64,000 bases of DNA, taken from the NCBI RefSeq assembly GCF_001718415.1, contig NZ_CP013378.1:2480001-2544000 (forward strand), read 5' to 3'. This DNA comes from Burkholderia pseudomultivorans (GTDB taxonomy: Bacteria; Pseudomonadota; Gammaproteobacteria; Burkholderiales; Burkholderiaceae). Positions 36,486 through 45,256 of this stretch are shown piece after piece; within the stretch, counting starts at the first letter, position 1, and every line of letters begins with the position of its first letter. The translations under genes and the position numbers were made by a program. The notes under the pieces were generated by a model. That model ran no database searches and was not told the origin of the DNA. It saw only the letters and a program-made list of their open reading frames with translations.

Positions 36486-37517
36486 TCACGCGCCGAGCGC
36501 GATCAGGCCCTCCGCCGCGATCGCGATGCCGACGGTCGTGCCGCGTGCCAGTTCGATGCGGCCCGGCACGTCGATCACGATCGGTTCGGGCGCCGCCTGC
36601 TCGATCGTGAGCCGCGTGCGCTCGCCGAGGAACGCGCAGGCGCCGACCGCGCCGCGCAGCGGCGCATGCGCGGGATCGGCGAGCTGCGCGTCCTCGGGAC
36701 GGAAGAACCACTCGTCGGCGGCGTGCGGCGTGACGATCGCGCCGCCCGTCGTCACGAGCGCGCCGTCCCGCCATTGTCCTGCAAGCCGGTTCAGCGTGCC
36801 GATGAACTGCGCGACCGTGCGGCTCGCGGGCCGGTAGTAGATGTCGCGCGGCGTGCCGATCTGCTCGATGCGGCCCGCGCCCATCACGACGATGCGATCG
36901 CCGAGCTCCATCGCCTCGGCCTGGTCGTGCGTCACGTAGACGGTCGTCACGCCGAGCTCGCGCAGCAGCGCATTCATCTCGCGACGCAGCACGTCGCGCA
37001 GCTTCGCGTCGAGCGCGGTCAGCGGTTCGTCGAGCAGCAGCACGCGCGGACGCACCGCGAGCGCGCGGGCCAGCGCGACGCGCTGGCGCTGACCGCCCGA
37101 CAGCTGGTCGATCGGCTTGTCGGCGTGCGCGTCGAGCCGCATCATCGCGAGCAGCTCGTCGACGCGCTCGCGCAGCGCACGCGGCTCGGTCCTGCGAATC
37201 TTCAGCCCGTAGCCGACATTGCCGCGCACCGTCAGGTTCGGAAACAGCGCGTAGTTCTGGAACACCATGCCGACCTGCCGGCGCTCGATCGGCAGCGCCG
37301 TCACGTCGTCGTTGCCGAACGCGATCGTGCCGCCGGCATCCGGCGTGTCGAGGCCCGCGATCAGGCGCAGCGTGGTCGTCTTGCCGCAGCCCGACGGTCC
37401 GAGCAGCACGAGCGTTTCGCCCGCGCCGATCGACAGGTCGAGCGGTTCGAGCACGCGCGTGCCGCGAAACGTTTTCGCGCAGCGGGTCAGCGTGATGGGA
37501 ATGGAATCGAGTTTCAT
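36486..37517 (-). CDS. ABC transporter ATPase (spermidine/phosphonate/iron-type)
   Basis: The 343-residue ATPase has Walker A GPSGCGKT (40-47), Q-loop MVFQNYALFPNL, signature QLSGGQRQR, Walker B VLLLDEPLTALD and switch His in VTHDQAEAMEL. A C-terminal TOBE-type domain (~240-343; DEWFFRPEDAQ, ACAFLGERTRLTIE) is present, unlike the short iron-transport ATPase at 4480-5253. Closest to PhnT/PotA/FbpC-type subunits. It sits between the second permease and the phosphodiesterase gene in a compact operon. Confidence 0.88.
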   Translation of the reverse strand: MKLDSIPITLTRCAKTFRGTRVLEPLDLSIGAGETLVLLGPSGCGKTTTLRLIAGLDTPDAGGTIAFGNDDVTALPIERRQVGMVFQNYALFPNLTVRGNVGYGLKIRRTEPRALRERVDELLAMMRLDAHADKPIDQLSGGQRQRVALARALAVRPRVLLLDEPLTALDAKLRDVLRREMNALLRELGVTTVYVTHDQAEAMELGDRIVVMGAGRIEQIGTPRDIYYRPASRTVAQFIGTLNRLAGQWRDGALVTTGGAIVTPHAADEWFFRPEDAQLADPAHAPLRGAVGACAFLGERTRLTIEQAAPEPIVIDVPGRIELARGTTVGIAIAAEGLIALGA

Positions 37518-37530
37518 CGGAACAGGAAAG

Positions 37531-38421
37531 TCAGCGAGGGCGGCGCTTCGCGGCGCGCGTGCCGGACGGATCGGCGCCGAGCCACTGCATGGCGACGAGC
37601 AGCGGCAGCGTCATCAACAGGAACAGGATCGTGTACGCGCTGCCGACTTCGAGACGCAGCGACGCATAGGTGTCGGCGAGGCCGACCGGCAGCGTCTTCG
37701 TGTCGGGCGTGTGCAGCATCCACGTGAGGTTGAATTCGCCGATCGACAGCGTGAGCACCGCGAGCGCGCCCGCGACGATGCCGGGGCGCAGGTTCGGCAG
37801 CACGATCGTGACGAAGCGCGTGGCGAACGACGCGCCGAGGCTGGCCGCGCCTTCCTCGAGCGTGCGCAGGTCGGCGCTGGCCGCGACGGCCGCGACGGCG
37901 CGCACCATGAACGGCAGCGTGAACACGACGTGGCCGGCGACGATGAACCACAGGCTCATCCGGAATGCGGTGAAGCCGCCGTAGACGATCAGCAGCGCGA
38001 GCGCCGACGCGAGGCCCGGCAGCGCGACGGGCAGCACCAGCGCTTCCTCGATCGCGCGCGCGGCGCGGCTCGGGCTGCGCGCGAGCGCATAGCCGGCCGG
38101 CACGCCGACCACGAGCACGATCGCGAGCGTCGCGAACGCGACGGCGAGCGACAGCCAGATCGAGCCGTGATACTGCTGCCACACCTGTTCGAGCCAGCGC
38201 AGCGTGAGGCCGCTCGACAGCCCGCGGAAATAGTTGACGGTCAGGCCGGCGAGCACCGACATCACGACCGGCACGATCAGGAACGCGCACAGCAGCAGCG
38301 TGACGCCCCATTGCAGCGCGGCGATCGCGCGCGCACCGGTGATGCGCGGCGCGCGCCGGGCGACGCCGGTCGCGTGCGCCGGAGCCGGCGACTGGGTGGA
38401 AGAGCCGGAAATCGATGGCAT
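37531..38421 (-). CDS. ABC transporter permease, second subunit
   Basis: A 296-residue, six-helix permease with the EAA docking loop LRTLEEGAASLGASFATRFV and following GxxxxxxxxxLP-type segment (VLPNLRPGIVAG). The N-terminal ~25 residues are a Pro/Ala-rich cytoplasmic leader. Similar to PhnV/PotC-type inner-membrane subunits. It follows the first permease by 11 nt and precedes the ATPase by 13 nt. Confidence 0.88.
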   Translation of the reverse strand: MPSISGSSTQSPAPAHATGVARRAPRITGARAIAALQWGVTLLLCAFLIVPVVMSVLAGLTVNYFRGLSSGLTLRWLEQVWQQYHGSIWLSLAVAFATLAIVLVVGVPAGYALARSPSRAARAIEEALVLPVALPGLASALALLIVYGGFTAFRMSLWFIVAGHVVFTLPFMVRAVAAVAASADLRTLEEGAASLGASFATRFVTIVLPNLRPGIVAGALAVLTLSIGEFNLTWMLHTPDTKTLPVGLADTYASLRLEVGSAYTILFLLMTLPLLVAMQWLGADPSGTRAAKRRPR

Positions 38422-38432
38422 GACGGCAATCC

Positions 38433-39257
38433 TCAGGCCGCGGCGGCGGCGGTGTGGCCCGTGAAGCGGCGCGCGAGCGCGAGCACGGCCCATGTGACGA
38501 CGCCGAGCACGATCGACAGGCCGGCGGCCGTCGCGATGTTCGCGTTCAGCGTGAACTCGGTATAGATCGTCATCGGCAGCACGTTCAGGTCGGTCGCCAG
38601 CGTGAACGCGGTGCCGAACGCGCCCATCGCGGTCGCGAAGCAGATCGCGCCGGCCGCGACCAGCCCCGGCGCGAGCGCGGGCAGCACGATGTCGGCGAAG
38701 ATGCGCCACGGCGACGCGCCGAGCGAGCGTGCGGCTTCCTCGAGCGACGCGTCGAGCTTCGACGCGGCCGCGATCACGGTGACGATCACGCGCGGAATGG
38801 AGAAGTACAGGTAGCCGACGAACAGCCCGGCGATCGAATACGCGAACACCCACTTGTCGCCGGTCAGCTTCGCGGACAACACGCCGATCAATCCCTGCCG
38901 CCCGGCGAGCATGATCACCATGAAGCCGACGACGACGCCCGGGAACGCGAGCGGAAAGGTCAGCAGCGCGAGCAGCACGCGCTTGCCGGCGAATTCGCGG
39001 CGCGCGAGCAGCAGGCCGGAAATCGTCGACAGCGCGAGCGTCGCGAGCGTGACGCCCGCGGACAGCGCGACGGTCGCGCCGAGGCTTTTCATGTAGCGCG
39101 CGTCGCCGAGCAGCGCCGCGTACCGCGCGACGAACCCGCCGTCGGCGGAGACATGCACGAGCGCGGCCATCGGCAGCAGCCAGAACGCGGCGAACACCGC
39201 GAGCGCCGGCGCGACGAGCGCGATGCGCCAGCGCAGCGGGAAGGTCAGGTCGAGCAT
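38433..39257 (-). CDS. ABC transporter permease, first subunit
   Basis: A 274-residue, six-helix permease with the EAA loop LDASLEEAARSLGASPWRIF and LPALAPGLVAAG. Similar to PhnU/PotB-type subunits. It begins 6 nt after the binding-protein stop. With the next gene it forms the heterodimeric channel of the transporter. Confidence 0.88.
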   Translation of the reverse strand: MLDLTFPLRWRIALVAPALAVFAAFWLLPMAALVHVSADGGFVARYAALLGDARYMKSLGATVALSAGVTLATLALSTISGLLLARREFAGKRVLLALLTFPLAFPGVVVGFMVIMLAGRQGLIGVLSAKLTGDKWVFAYSIAGLFVGYLYFSIPRVIVTVIAAASKLDASLEEAARSLGASPWRIFADIVLPALAPGLVAAGAICFATAMGAFGTAFTLATDLNVLPMTIYTEFTLNANIATAAGLSIVLGVVTWAVLALARRFTGHTAAAAA

Positions 39258-39263
39258 CGGCGC

Positions 39264-40292
39264 TTACTGCATCACTTGCAGGTATTGCTGGCCGAACGCC
39301 TGCTGGCCGGCGGCCATCCTGCCGAAGTCGACCGGCTTCGCGCGCGCATACTCGCTGGCCGGCAGGAATTTCGACGCGATGTCGGCGGGCAGCGTCTGCG
39401 CGCGCACCGGACGCAGATAGGCGCTGGCCCACAGCTTCTGGCCTTCGTCGGACAGCACGAAGTCGAGCACCTTCTTGCCGTTCGCGTCGTGCGGCGCGCC
39501 CTTCACGAGGCTCATCACGTACGGCACCGCGATCGTGCCTTCCTTCGGGATCACGAACTCGACGTTCGCGTTGTCCTTGTACTTCGCGCGGTATGCGTCG
39601 AAGTCGTAGTCGAGCAGGATCGGAATCTCGCCGGACAGCACGCGCGCATAGGCGGTCTGCTTCGGCACGATCGGCGCGTTCGCCTTCAGCTTGCGGAACC
39701 AGTCGAGCGCCGGCTTGAAGTTGTCGAGGCTGCCGCCGAGCGCCTGGTTGACGGCGACCGCGCCCGCATAGCCGACGAACGCGCTCGACGGATCGAGATA
39801 GCCGACCATGCCCTTGTATTCGGGCTTCAGCAGATCGGCCCAGGAGCGCGGCACGGGCTTGCCGTCGAGTGCGTCCTTGTTGACGAAGAAGCCGAGCGTG
39901 CCCGAGTGGATCGCGAACCAGTAACCCTGCGGATCCTTCAGGTTCGCGGGGATGTCGTTCCAGTGCGCGGGCTTGTACGGCGCGATCACGCCCTTGTCCT
40001 TCGCCTGGAACGCGGAGGACACGCCGAGGTAGACGACGTCGGCGACCGGGCTCTTCTGCTCGGCGATCAACTGCGCGATTGCCTGGCCCGAGTTCTTGTT
40101 GTCGAACGGCACGCGGATGCCGGTTTTCTGCTTGATCGCGGCGATCTGCGCGGCCCAGTCGGCCCATTCGGGCGGGCAGTTGTAGCAGATCGCGGTTTCG
40201 TCGGCATGGGCAGCGCCCGCACCGGCGAGGAGGGCGGCGCAGGCGAGCGGGGCTGCGAGCGTGCGCAGCAGCGAGGTCAGGCGGATAGGCAC
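39264..40292 (-). CDS. ABC transporter periplasmic binding protein, GTG start
   Basis: A 342-residue secreted binding protein. The start is GTG 40292, which has a GGAG site and gives a proper signal peptide (PIRLTSLLRTLAAPLACAAL, cleaved after AHA). The mature N terminus ETAICYNCPPEWADWAAQI carries two cysteines that may form a disulfide. The remainder (DVVYLGVSSAFQAKDKGVIA, PRSWADLLKPEYKGMVGYLD) fits the group that binds iron, polyamines or 2-aminoethylphosphonate. Ligand undetermined; the operon's phosphodiesterase suggests a phosphorus compound. Confidence 0.85.
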   Translation of the reverse strand: MPIRLTSLLRTLAAPLACAALLAGAGAAHADETAICYNCPPEWADWAAQIAAIKQKTGIRVPFDNKNSGQAIAQLIAEQKSPVADVVYLGVSSAFQAKDKGVIAPYKPAHWNDIPANLKDPQGYWFAIHSGTLGFFVNKDALDGKPVPRSWADLLKPEYKGMVGYLDPSSAFVGYAGAVAVNQALGGSLDNFKPALDWFRKLKANAPIVPKQTAYARVLSGEIPILLDYDFDAYRAKYKDNANVEFVIPKEGTIAVPYVMSLVKGAPHDANGKKVLDFVLSDEGQKLWASAYLRPVRAQTLPADIASKFLPASEYARAKPVDFGRMAAGQQAFGQQYLQVMQ

Positions 40293-40354
40293 GGTGAGGT
40301 CTCCGGACGAGGGTGGGGCGCACGTCGCCGCGCACGCGGGCGCGGCGCGCGCGT

Positions 40355-41380
40355 TCAGGCGTGGCGCAGCTGCAGGTCGGCGGCCGGCGGCGCGACCGTC
40401 GCGCCGTCGCGCACCGCGTGCGGCAGGATCAGCGACGCTCGGTCGATGGTCGCGCCGCCGATCGACTCGACGAGGCGCAGCCAGGCGTGACGACCGATGT
40501 CGCGGTTCGGCGTCGCGACGCTCGCGAGCGGCGGCGCGAGCAGTTCGCCGAGCGCGATGCCGTCGAAGCCGAGCACCGACAGGTCGTCGGGGATCGAGAA
40601 GCCGGCGCGGCGCAGGCCGCGCATCACGACCATCGCGAGCAGGTCGTTGCTGCAGAACAGCGCGGTCGGGCGCGTCGCCTGCGCGGTCAGGTGCGCAAGC
40701 ACCGCGTCGGGCAGTTCGGGCGCGTTGAAGTCGACCTCGACGGGCGGCAGCGTCGCGACGCCGCTTTCGTCGAGCGCCTGCGCATAGCCGAGATGGCGCT
40801 GGCGCGCGCGGTCCGACGCGGCGAGCGAACCGGCGAGCATCAGCACGCGGCGGTGGCCGCGCGCGGTCAGCAGCCGCACGCCGTCGTACGCGGCGCGGCG
40901 ATTGTCGACGGATACCGACGGGCGACGCTGCGTGTCGTTGTGCATCAGCACGTAGTGCGGGCCGTCGCGATCGAGCATGTCGAGCAGCGGGTGCGTGTCC
41001 GCGTCGGCGACGGTCAGGATCAGGCCTTCGACGCGCTGCTCGCGCAGCGTTTCGATCGCGTGGCGCTCGCGCGCCGCGTCGTATTCGGTCGTCATCAGGA
41101 TCAGCTTGAAGCCGGCCGCGGTGGCGAGTTCGTCGATGCCCTGCAGGCAGTCGGCGAACACGGGGTTCGACAGCGTCGGCAGCACGACGCCGATCAGGCG
41201 CGTGCGTTCGCCGCGCAGCTGTCGGCCGAGCGGGCTCGGGCGGAACTGCAGCGTGTCGATTGCCGCGCGGATCGTTTCGAGCGTGGCGGGGCTGACCGTG
41301 TGCGGTGCGTTGATCGCACGCGACACGGTGGCGATCGAAAAGCCCGACAGGGCGGCGACATCCTTGATGGTCGAGGTCAT
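40355..41380 (-). CDS. LacI-family transcriptional regulator
   Basis: The 341-residue repressor has an N-terminal HTH and hinge (STIKDVAALSGFSIATVSRA, INAPHTVSPATLETIRAAID) and a periplasmic-binding-protein-like effector domain (LIGVVLPTLSNPVFADCLQG, TALFCSNDLLAMVVMRGL, DDLSVLGFDGI). ATG 41380 gives the standard start. It heads the operon of ABC transporter and phosphodiesterase genes, 62 bp before the binding-protein gene, and two matching operators lie just upstream of it. It likely represses itself and the operon; the effector is unknown. Confidence 0.92.
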   Translation of the reverse strand: MTSTIKDVAALSGFSIATVSRAINAPHTVSPATLETIRAAIDTLQFRPSPLGRQLRGERTRLIGVVLPTLSNPVFADCLQGIDELATAAGFKLILMTTEYDAARERHAIETLREQRVEGLILTVADADTHPLLDMLDRDGPHYVLMHNDTQRRPSVSVDNRRAAYDGVRLLTARGHRRVLMLAGSLAASDRARQRHLGYAQALDESGVATLPPVEVDFNAPELPDAVLAHLTAQATRPTALFCSNDLLAMVVMRGLRRAGFSIPDDLSVLGFDGIALGELLAPPLASVATPNRDIGRHAWLRLVESIGGATIDRASLILPHAVRDGATVAPPAADLQLRHA

Positions 41381-41394
41381 GTGGGAGCCCGATG

Positions 41395-41431
41395 TAAACG
41401 TTTTCGGCACGGTGATTATCGAAAACGTTTA
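41395..41431. promoter_or_regulatory. Paired LacI-type operators
   Basis: TAAACGTTTTCG (41395-41406) and its exact reverse complement CGAAAACGTTTA (41420-41431) are 13 bp apart. Each contains the palindromic core AAACGTTT with the central CG typical of LacI/PurR-family sites. They lie 15-51 bp before the LacI-type gene start. Two dimers, or one tetramer, could occupy the pair. Confidence 0.75.
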
Positions 41432-41710
41432 TGACCTGTCGATGACGCGTGAAGGGGGCGTATCGCGGCGTGCGTGCGGTCCGGAAGCAAGACGATCGGC
41501 GCAGCGGGCACGGCAGTCTGGATTGTATCGGCGGATGCGTCAATGGGGAGTGAAACCCGGATGCGTTGCCGGAGCCGCGTTGCTTGCGGTGGCGTTGTTC
41601 AGGCCGCGCATCGCTGCGTCGGGCGCGCGAAAGCATGCTTCGACGGCGCGCGACATGCTCGAATCAGGGAACGCATGCGCGACCAATGGTAGAATCGCGT
41701 CCGCCCTGTT
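41432..41710. other. Intergenic region upstream of tRNA-Leu
   Basis: No gene seen. A -10-like TAGAAT lies at 41690-41695, 16 bp before the tRNA, without a clear -35. The rest shows nothing recognisable. Confidence 0.4.
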
Positions 41711-42045
41711 GCCGGGGTGATGAAATTGGTAAACATAGCGGACTTAAAAGATTGAGTGCCCGGCCGGAAACGGTCGGTGCAGAACCCTTCAAATTCGGCG
41801 AAACCCCTGATGTGCGCATCGAGGCAACGCCGAGCCAAGCCTCGCGGCCTGCGCGAGGAAGGTGTAGAGACTAGACGGGGGGCGCCTAAGGCGCACGGGC
41901 ACGCAGCACGCCCGCGCGCGACGGTGAAGGCATAGTCCAGCGCACGAACGATGTCGTTCCGACGACGTCGGCTTCGAAAGAAGCAGTGTGACGAAAATCC
42001 GCCGCCTTAACTGGCTTGCCGGTTCGAGTCCGGTCCCCGGCACCA
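41711..42045 (+). tRNA. tRNA-Leu(UAA) gene interrupted by a group I intron
   Basis: The exons are 41711-41745 and 41994-42045; joined they give an 87-nt tRNA with CCA encoded (42043-42045). The acceptor stem GCCGGGG/CCCCGGC is perfect, the T arm is GCCGG-TTCGAGT-CCGGT, the long variable arm has GCC/GGC pairing, and the anticodon arm is GCGGA-CTTAAAA-TCCGC with anticodon UAA. The intron splits the anticodon between U34 and A35. All pairings are intact, so this is a functional split gene and not a pseudogene. Only splicing can give a working tRNA from it; whether another gene for this anticodon exists elsewhere cannot be seen. Confidence 0.95.
41746..41993 (+). ncRNA. Group I intron (IC3-like, 248 nt) in tRNA-Leu(UAA)
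   Basis: The 5' exon ends in U (41745), which forms the expected U-G wobble with G41754 of the guide (exon ACTT with GAGT 41754-41757, P1). The intron ends in G (41993). P2 is a 7-bp stem (41760-41766/41771-41777) capped by GAAA. The R block AGAGACTAGACGG and S block AAGGCATAGTCC form P7 (41869-41873/41933-41937). P8 is GCGCC/GGCGC (41882-41894). P9-region hairpins are GAACGA/TCGTTC (41946-41959) and GCTTC-GAAA-GAAGC (41971-41984). No homing-endonuclease frame. The layout is like the small self-splicing introns of cyanobacterial tRNA-Leu and Azoarcus tRNA-Ile. Confidence 0.93.
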
Positions 42046-42136
42046 AGCGACTGTCGAGCCGCGCCCGACCTCGACCCCGCCCCCCGCGAGCATCCTCGAT
42101 CCCCGCGGTTTTTTTGTCGGTCCGCGCGCAACGAAC

Positions 42137-43240
42137 CTACGGCAGCGTCCGCGTGTCGGCCGCGCTCGTCGTCACCTCCCGATAGAACCCGTCGATCGCA
42201 TCGACCATCTGCGACAGCCCCGGCTGTTCCAGCGGATAGTGTCCCGCGTTGTCGAGCATCACGACCTTCACCGGCTCCTTGCGGATGCGCTGCAGAAACG
42301 GTTCGCTCAGATGCAGCGGCGTCCAGCGGTCGGCGGCCGGCTGCGTCAGCAGCACCGGGCAGACGGCGAAATCCTCCGGCTCGACCGCTGGCCGATACGT
42401 CATGTAGGAACTCAGAAAGGCCATCGTCATCGCATTGCCGGCGGACGTGCGATCGGACAGCCATACCTTCAGCGCAGCGGGGTCGTTGACCAGCGCGGAC
42501 ATCTTGCTGGCCATCGTCATCGGGATGCGCATCGACCTGACGAGCGGCGTGTGCGCGGCGAGATGCGTCATCGGGCCGCCGACGCGGCTCATGAACAGGT
42601 TGCGCGCGGTCTCGTCGCGCACCTGCTGGCTGCGCTGGTCGAGAAAGGTCATGCCGACGATGCCCTTGACCTTGCCGTTCAGTGCGGCCACGTGATACGT
42701 CAGCATGCCGCCCGCGCTCAGCCCGTACAGCACGATCGGCCGGTCGTCCTTCGCGCGCTCGGCGTCGATCAGGTCGCTGCCGGCCTGCACCCAGTCGTCG
42801 TAGCGGATCAGCGCGCCCTTGGCGACTTCGGTCATCCCGTATTCGGGCATGTCGACCGCGATCGTCTCGTAGCCGCGGCGCGCGAGCTGCTCGCCGAGGA
42901 TCATCGACATCTGCCGGCCGTTGGTGCCCACGCCGTGGAACAGGATCACATTCACTTTCGCCTGCGGATTGCGATACGTGTCGAGATGGAGACGGTTGCC
43001 GTGCCAGTTCCACCATTCCTCGCGCGGCAGCTGGCTGTCGTTCCACTGGAACTCGGGCGGCAGGAATTTCTGCATGTCGCGCCAGACGGTCTGGTCGGCG
43101 TAGGTCTTGGGCATGGCGGCGGAATCCGGTAAGGAGAGCGAGACGGCATCGTCGGCAAATGCGGGGGCATGCAGCGCGCCCGACACGCCGAGGGCCAGCA
43201 GCAGCTTTTTTGCCGAATGGGGATGCAGGGCAGGTTTCAT
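42137..43240 (-). CDS. Secreted alpha/beta hydrolase (367 aa)
   Basis: A signal peptide (MKPALHPHSAKKLLLALGVS, cleaved after AFA) is followed by an alpha/beta-hydrolase fold: oxyanion region NVILFHGVGTNG, nucleophile elbow GLSAGG, and C-terminal acid and His (NAGHYPLEQ). Substrate unknown; probably an esterase or lipase-like enzyme in the periplasm or outside. ATG 43240 is preferred over an upstream ATG because it starts at the signal peptide. Divergent from an AraC-type regulator, the likely activator. Confidence 0.82.
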   Translation of the reverse strand: MKPALHPHSAKKLLLALGVSGALHAPAFADDAVSLSLPDSAAMPKTYADQTVWRDMQKFLPPEFQWNDSQLPREEWWNWHGNRLHLDTYRNPQAKVNVILFHGVGTNGRQMSMILGEQLARRGYETIAVDMPEYGMTEVAKGALIRYDDWVQAGSDLIDAERAKDDRPIVLYGLSAGGMLTYHVAALNGKVKGIVGMTFLDQRSQQVRDETARNLFMSRVGGPMTHLAAHTPLVRSMRIPMTMASKMSALVNDPAALKVWLSDRTSAGNAMTMAFLSSYMTYRPAVEPEDFAVCPVLLTQPAADRWTPLHLSEPFLQRIRKEPVKVVMLDNAGHYPLEQPGLSQMVDAIDGFYREVTTSAADTRTLP

Positions 43241-43339
43241 GGCGGTGACGATCCGTGCGGGTTGCGATGACCTCATCATGCTCGGCGGGCGTTGCGCGAT
43301 CCATGCTGGCGCGGGCCAACCGCTTTAGAATCCAGGCCA

Positions 43340-44380
43340 ATGGATATCGCGAGGCGCTTCATGACCGTCTGGAACTTCGCACGCAGCCCGGCTTCCGTCC
43401 TGCTCATGATCGAGTTCGGGCGCAGCAGGGCCATCGCGCCGGCCGCGCTGCTCAAGGGCTCGCAGCTCACGCTGAAGCAGCTCGCCGATCCGGATTTCAC
43501 GGTGCTGGCCGCGCAGGAGCTGACCGTCGCGTCGAACCTGCTGAGCCTGACCGGCAACGAGGCGGGCGTCGGGCTGAAGGTCGGGCTGTCCTATCAGCTG
43601 TCGGCCTACGGACTGCTCGGCTACGGGCTGATGAGCAGCGCGACGGGCCGTGACGCGATCGCGCTCGGCAGCCGCTATCTGGCGCTGACCTATACGTTCG
43701 TCGGCATGCGTTATCGCCGCGTCGGGACGCACGACGCGGTCGTGTTCGAGCCGTCGCCGGAATTGTCCGCGCAGCTGCAGCGCTTCTTCGTCGAGCGCGC
43801 GATGGGGGCGACCTGCCGCGTGCTGCGCGACGTGATGGGCCCGGCCTTCGCGCTCGCGACCTTCGATCTCGCATACGGCGCCGAGCCGGGTGCCCGTCAG
43901 CAGGTGCTGGGCACCAAGGTCCGGTACGAACGGCCGGCGAGCACGATCACGTTCGAGCACGCGCAGCTCGAACGTCCGCTGCCGCAGGCGAACGCCGCCA
44001 CCGCGGCGATGTGCGAGCGGATGTGCGCCGAGCTGCTGTCGCGCAGGCGCACGCGCGTCGACATCGTGTCGTTCCTCAACGAATACCTGGCCACGCACGC
44101 GTTCGAAAGGCCGCCGCAACTGAAGGACGTCGCGGCGCTGCTCAACACGAGCGAGCGCACGCTCAAGCGCCGGCTTCAGGAAGAGGGCGCGTGCTTTCGC
44201 GACATCTCGAACGCGGTGCGCAAGGCGCGCGCGCAGGCGCTGGTTGCCGAGGGGCGCCTGTCGATCAAGGAGATCGCGCAGGAACTGGGGTTCAGCGACC
44301 TGTCGTCGTTCTCGCAGGCGTACAAGCGATGGACGGGCGTGGCGCCGAGCGTGTCGCGGCAGGGCGCGGGCGGTTCGTAG
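43340..44380 (+). CDS. AraC-family regulator (arabinose-binding-like N domain)
   Basis: The 346-residue protein has a long N-terminal ligand domain of the PF12625 type (FARSPASVLLMIEFGRSRAI, LSYQLSAYGLLGYGLMSSAT) and a C-terminal AraC HTH pair (LKDVAALLNTSERTLKRRLQ, SIKEIAQELGFSDLSSFSQA). Regulators of this architecture often control lipid or hydrolase genes. The divergent secreted hydrolase starts 99 bp away, so it is the first candidate target. Start ATG 43340 (MDIARRFMTVWNFARSP) is chosen over an upstream ATG at 43292 on family grounds. Confidence 0.87.
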   Translation: MDIARRFMTVWNFARSPASVLLMIEFGRSRAIAPAALLKGSQLTLKQLADPDFTVLAAQELTVASNLLSLTGNEAGVGLKVGLSYQLSAYGLLGYGLMSSATGRDAIALGSRYLALTYTFVGMRYRRVGTHDAVVFEPSPELSAQLQRFFVERAMGATCRVLRDVMGPAFALATFDLAYGAEPGARQQVLGTKVRYERPASTITFEHAQLERPLPQANAATAAMCERMCAELLSRRRTRVDIVSFLNEYLATHAFERPPQLKDVAALLNTSERTLKRRLQEEGACFRDISNAVRKARAQALVAEGRLSIKEIAQELGFSDLSSFSQAYKRWTGVAPSVSRQGAGGS

Positions 44381-44479
44381 CGCAGGTATGTGGCGCGGGT
44401 TCGCGGCGCGGCGGCACGACCGTACACTATGGCGATGCACCGTCAGGCATCGGCGGGCCGCGAAAAGGAGCGAGCGAAC

Positions 44480-45109
44480 ATGAAACTGCTGCTGGTCGGC
44501 GCGACCGGACTGGTCGGACGCCACGTCCTCGATGCGGCGCTCGCCGATCCGCGCGTGACGCGCATCGTCGTCGTCGCGCGCCGTCCGTTGTCGTCGCATC
44601 CGAAGCTGCAGGCCGTGACGGTCGACTTCGAGCAGCTGCCCGCCGACGCCGACTGGTGGCGCGCCGACGCCGTGATCTGCACGCTGGGCACCACGATGCG
44701 CGTCGCCGGGTCGCAGGCGGCATTCCGGCGCGTCGACCACGACTATCCGCTCGCGGTCGCGCGGCTCGCACATCGGCACGGCACGCCGACCTATGTGCTG
44801 AATTCCGCGCTCGGCGCGGATCCGGCGTCACGCGTGTTCTACAGCCGCGTGAAGGGCGAAGTGGAGCGCGCGCTCGCGGACGTCGGGTTCACGTCGCTCA
44901 CGTACGTGCGTCCCGGCCTGATCGGCGGCAGCCGCGACGCGTTCCGGCTCGGCGAGCGCGCGCTGCTGCTCGCACTGGGAGTCGCGGGCGCGCTGCTGCC
45001 GCGGAAGTGGCGCGTGAATCCCGCGCCACGGATTGCGCAAGCGCTGCTCGATGCCGCGCTCGATGCGCGGCCGGGCGTGCACGTCGTCACGTCCGACCGG
45101 CTGGTCTGA
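44480..45109 (+). CDS. NAD(P)-binding Rossmann protein (YraR/HTATIP2-like)
   Basis: A 209-residue atypical SDR with the dinucleotide motif GATGLVG (residues 7-13), VVVARRPL, CTLGTT, NSALGADPASRVFYSRVKGE and YVRPGLIGGSR. This motif order is that of YraR and the HTATIP2/TIP30 group, whose members are oxidoreductase-like proteins of unclear substrate. AAAAGGAGC is a strong ribosome site before ATG 44480. Confidence 0.85.
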   Translation: MKLLLVGATGLVGRHVLDAALADPRVTRIVVVARRPLSSHPKLQAVTVDFEQLPADADWWRADAVICTLGTTMRVAGSQAAFRRVDHDYPLAVARLAHRHGTPTYVLNSALGADPASRVFYSRVKGEVERALADVGFTSLTYVRPGLIGGSRDAFRLGERALLLALGVAGALLPRKWRVNPAPRIAQALLDAALDARPGVHVVTSDRLV

Positions 45110-45256
45110 GCGGCGAACGAACGGCGTCGCCGGCTGCCGACGATGCCACCGTCAGCCTTTCTGTTTCCCTACACCCGGCATCACACCGCGAGTCGTGCAC
45201 CGGCCGGTCTACACGCCTAAAAAAGCGGCGAAAGACGGGTATTTCCGGATAGGAGA

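Noticed and set aside
41711..42045. tRNA-Leu read as a broken tRNA, pseudogene or integration scar
   Set aside because: All stems pair after removal of 41746-41993, the insert has group I core elements, and there is no integrase or island DNA nearby.
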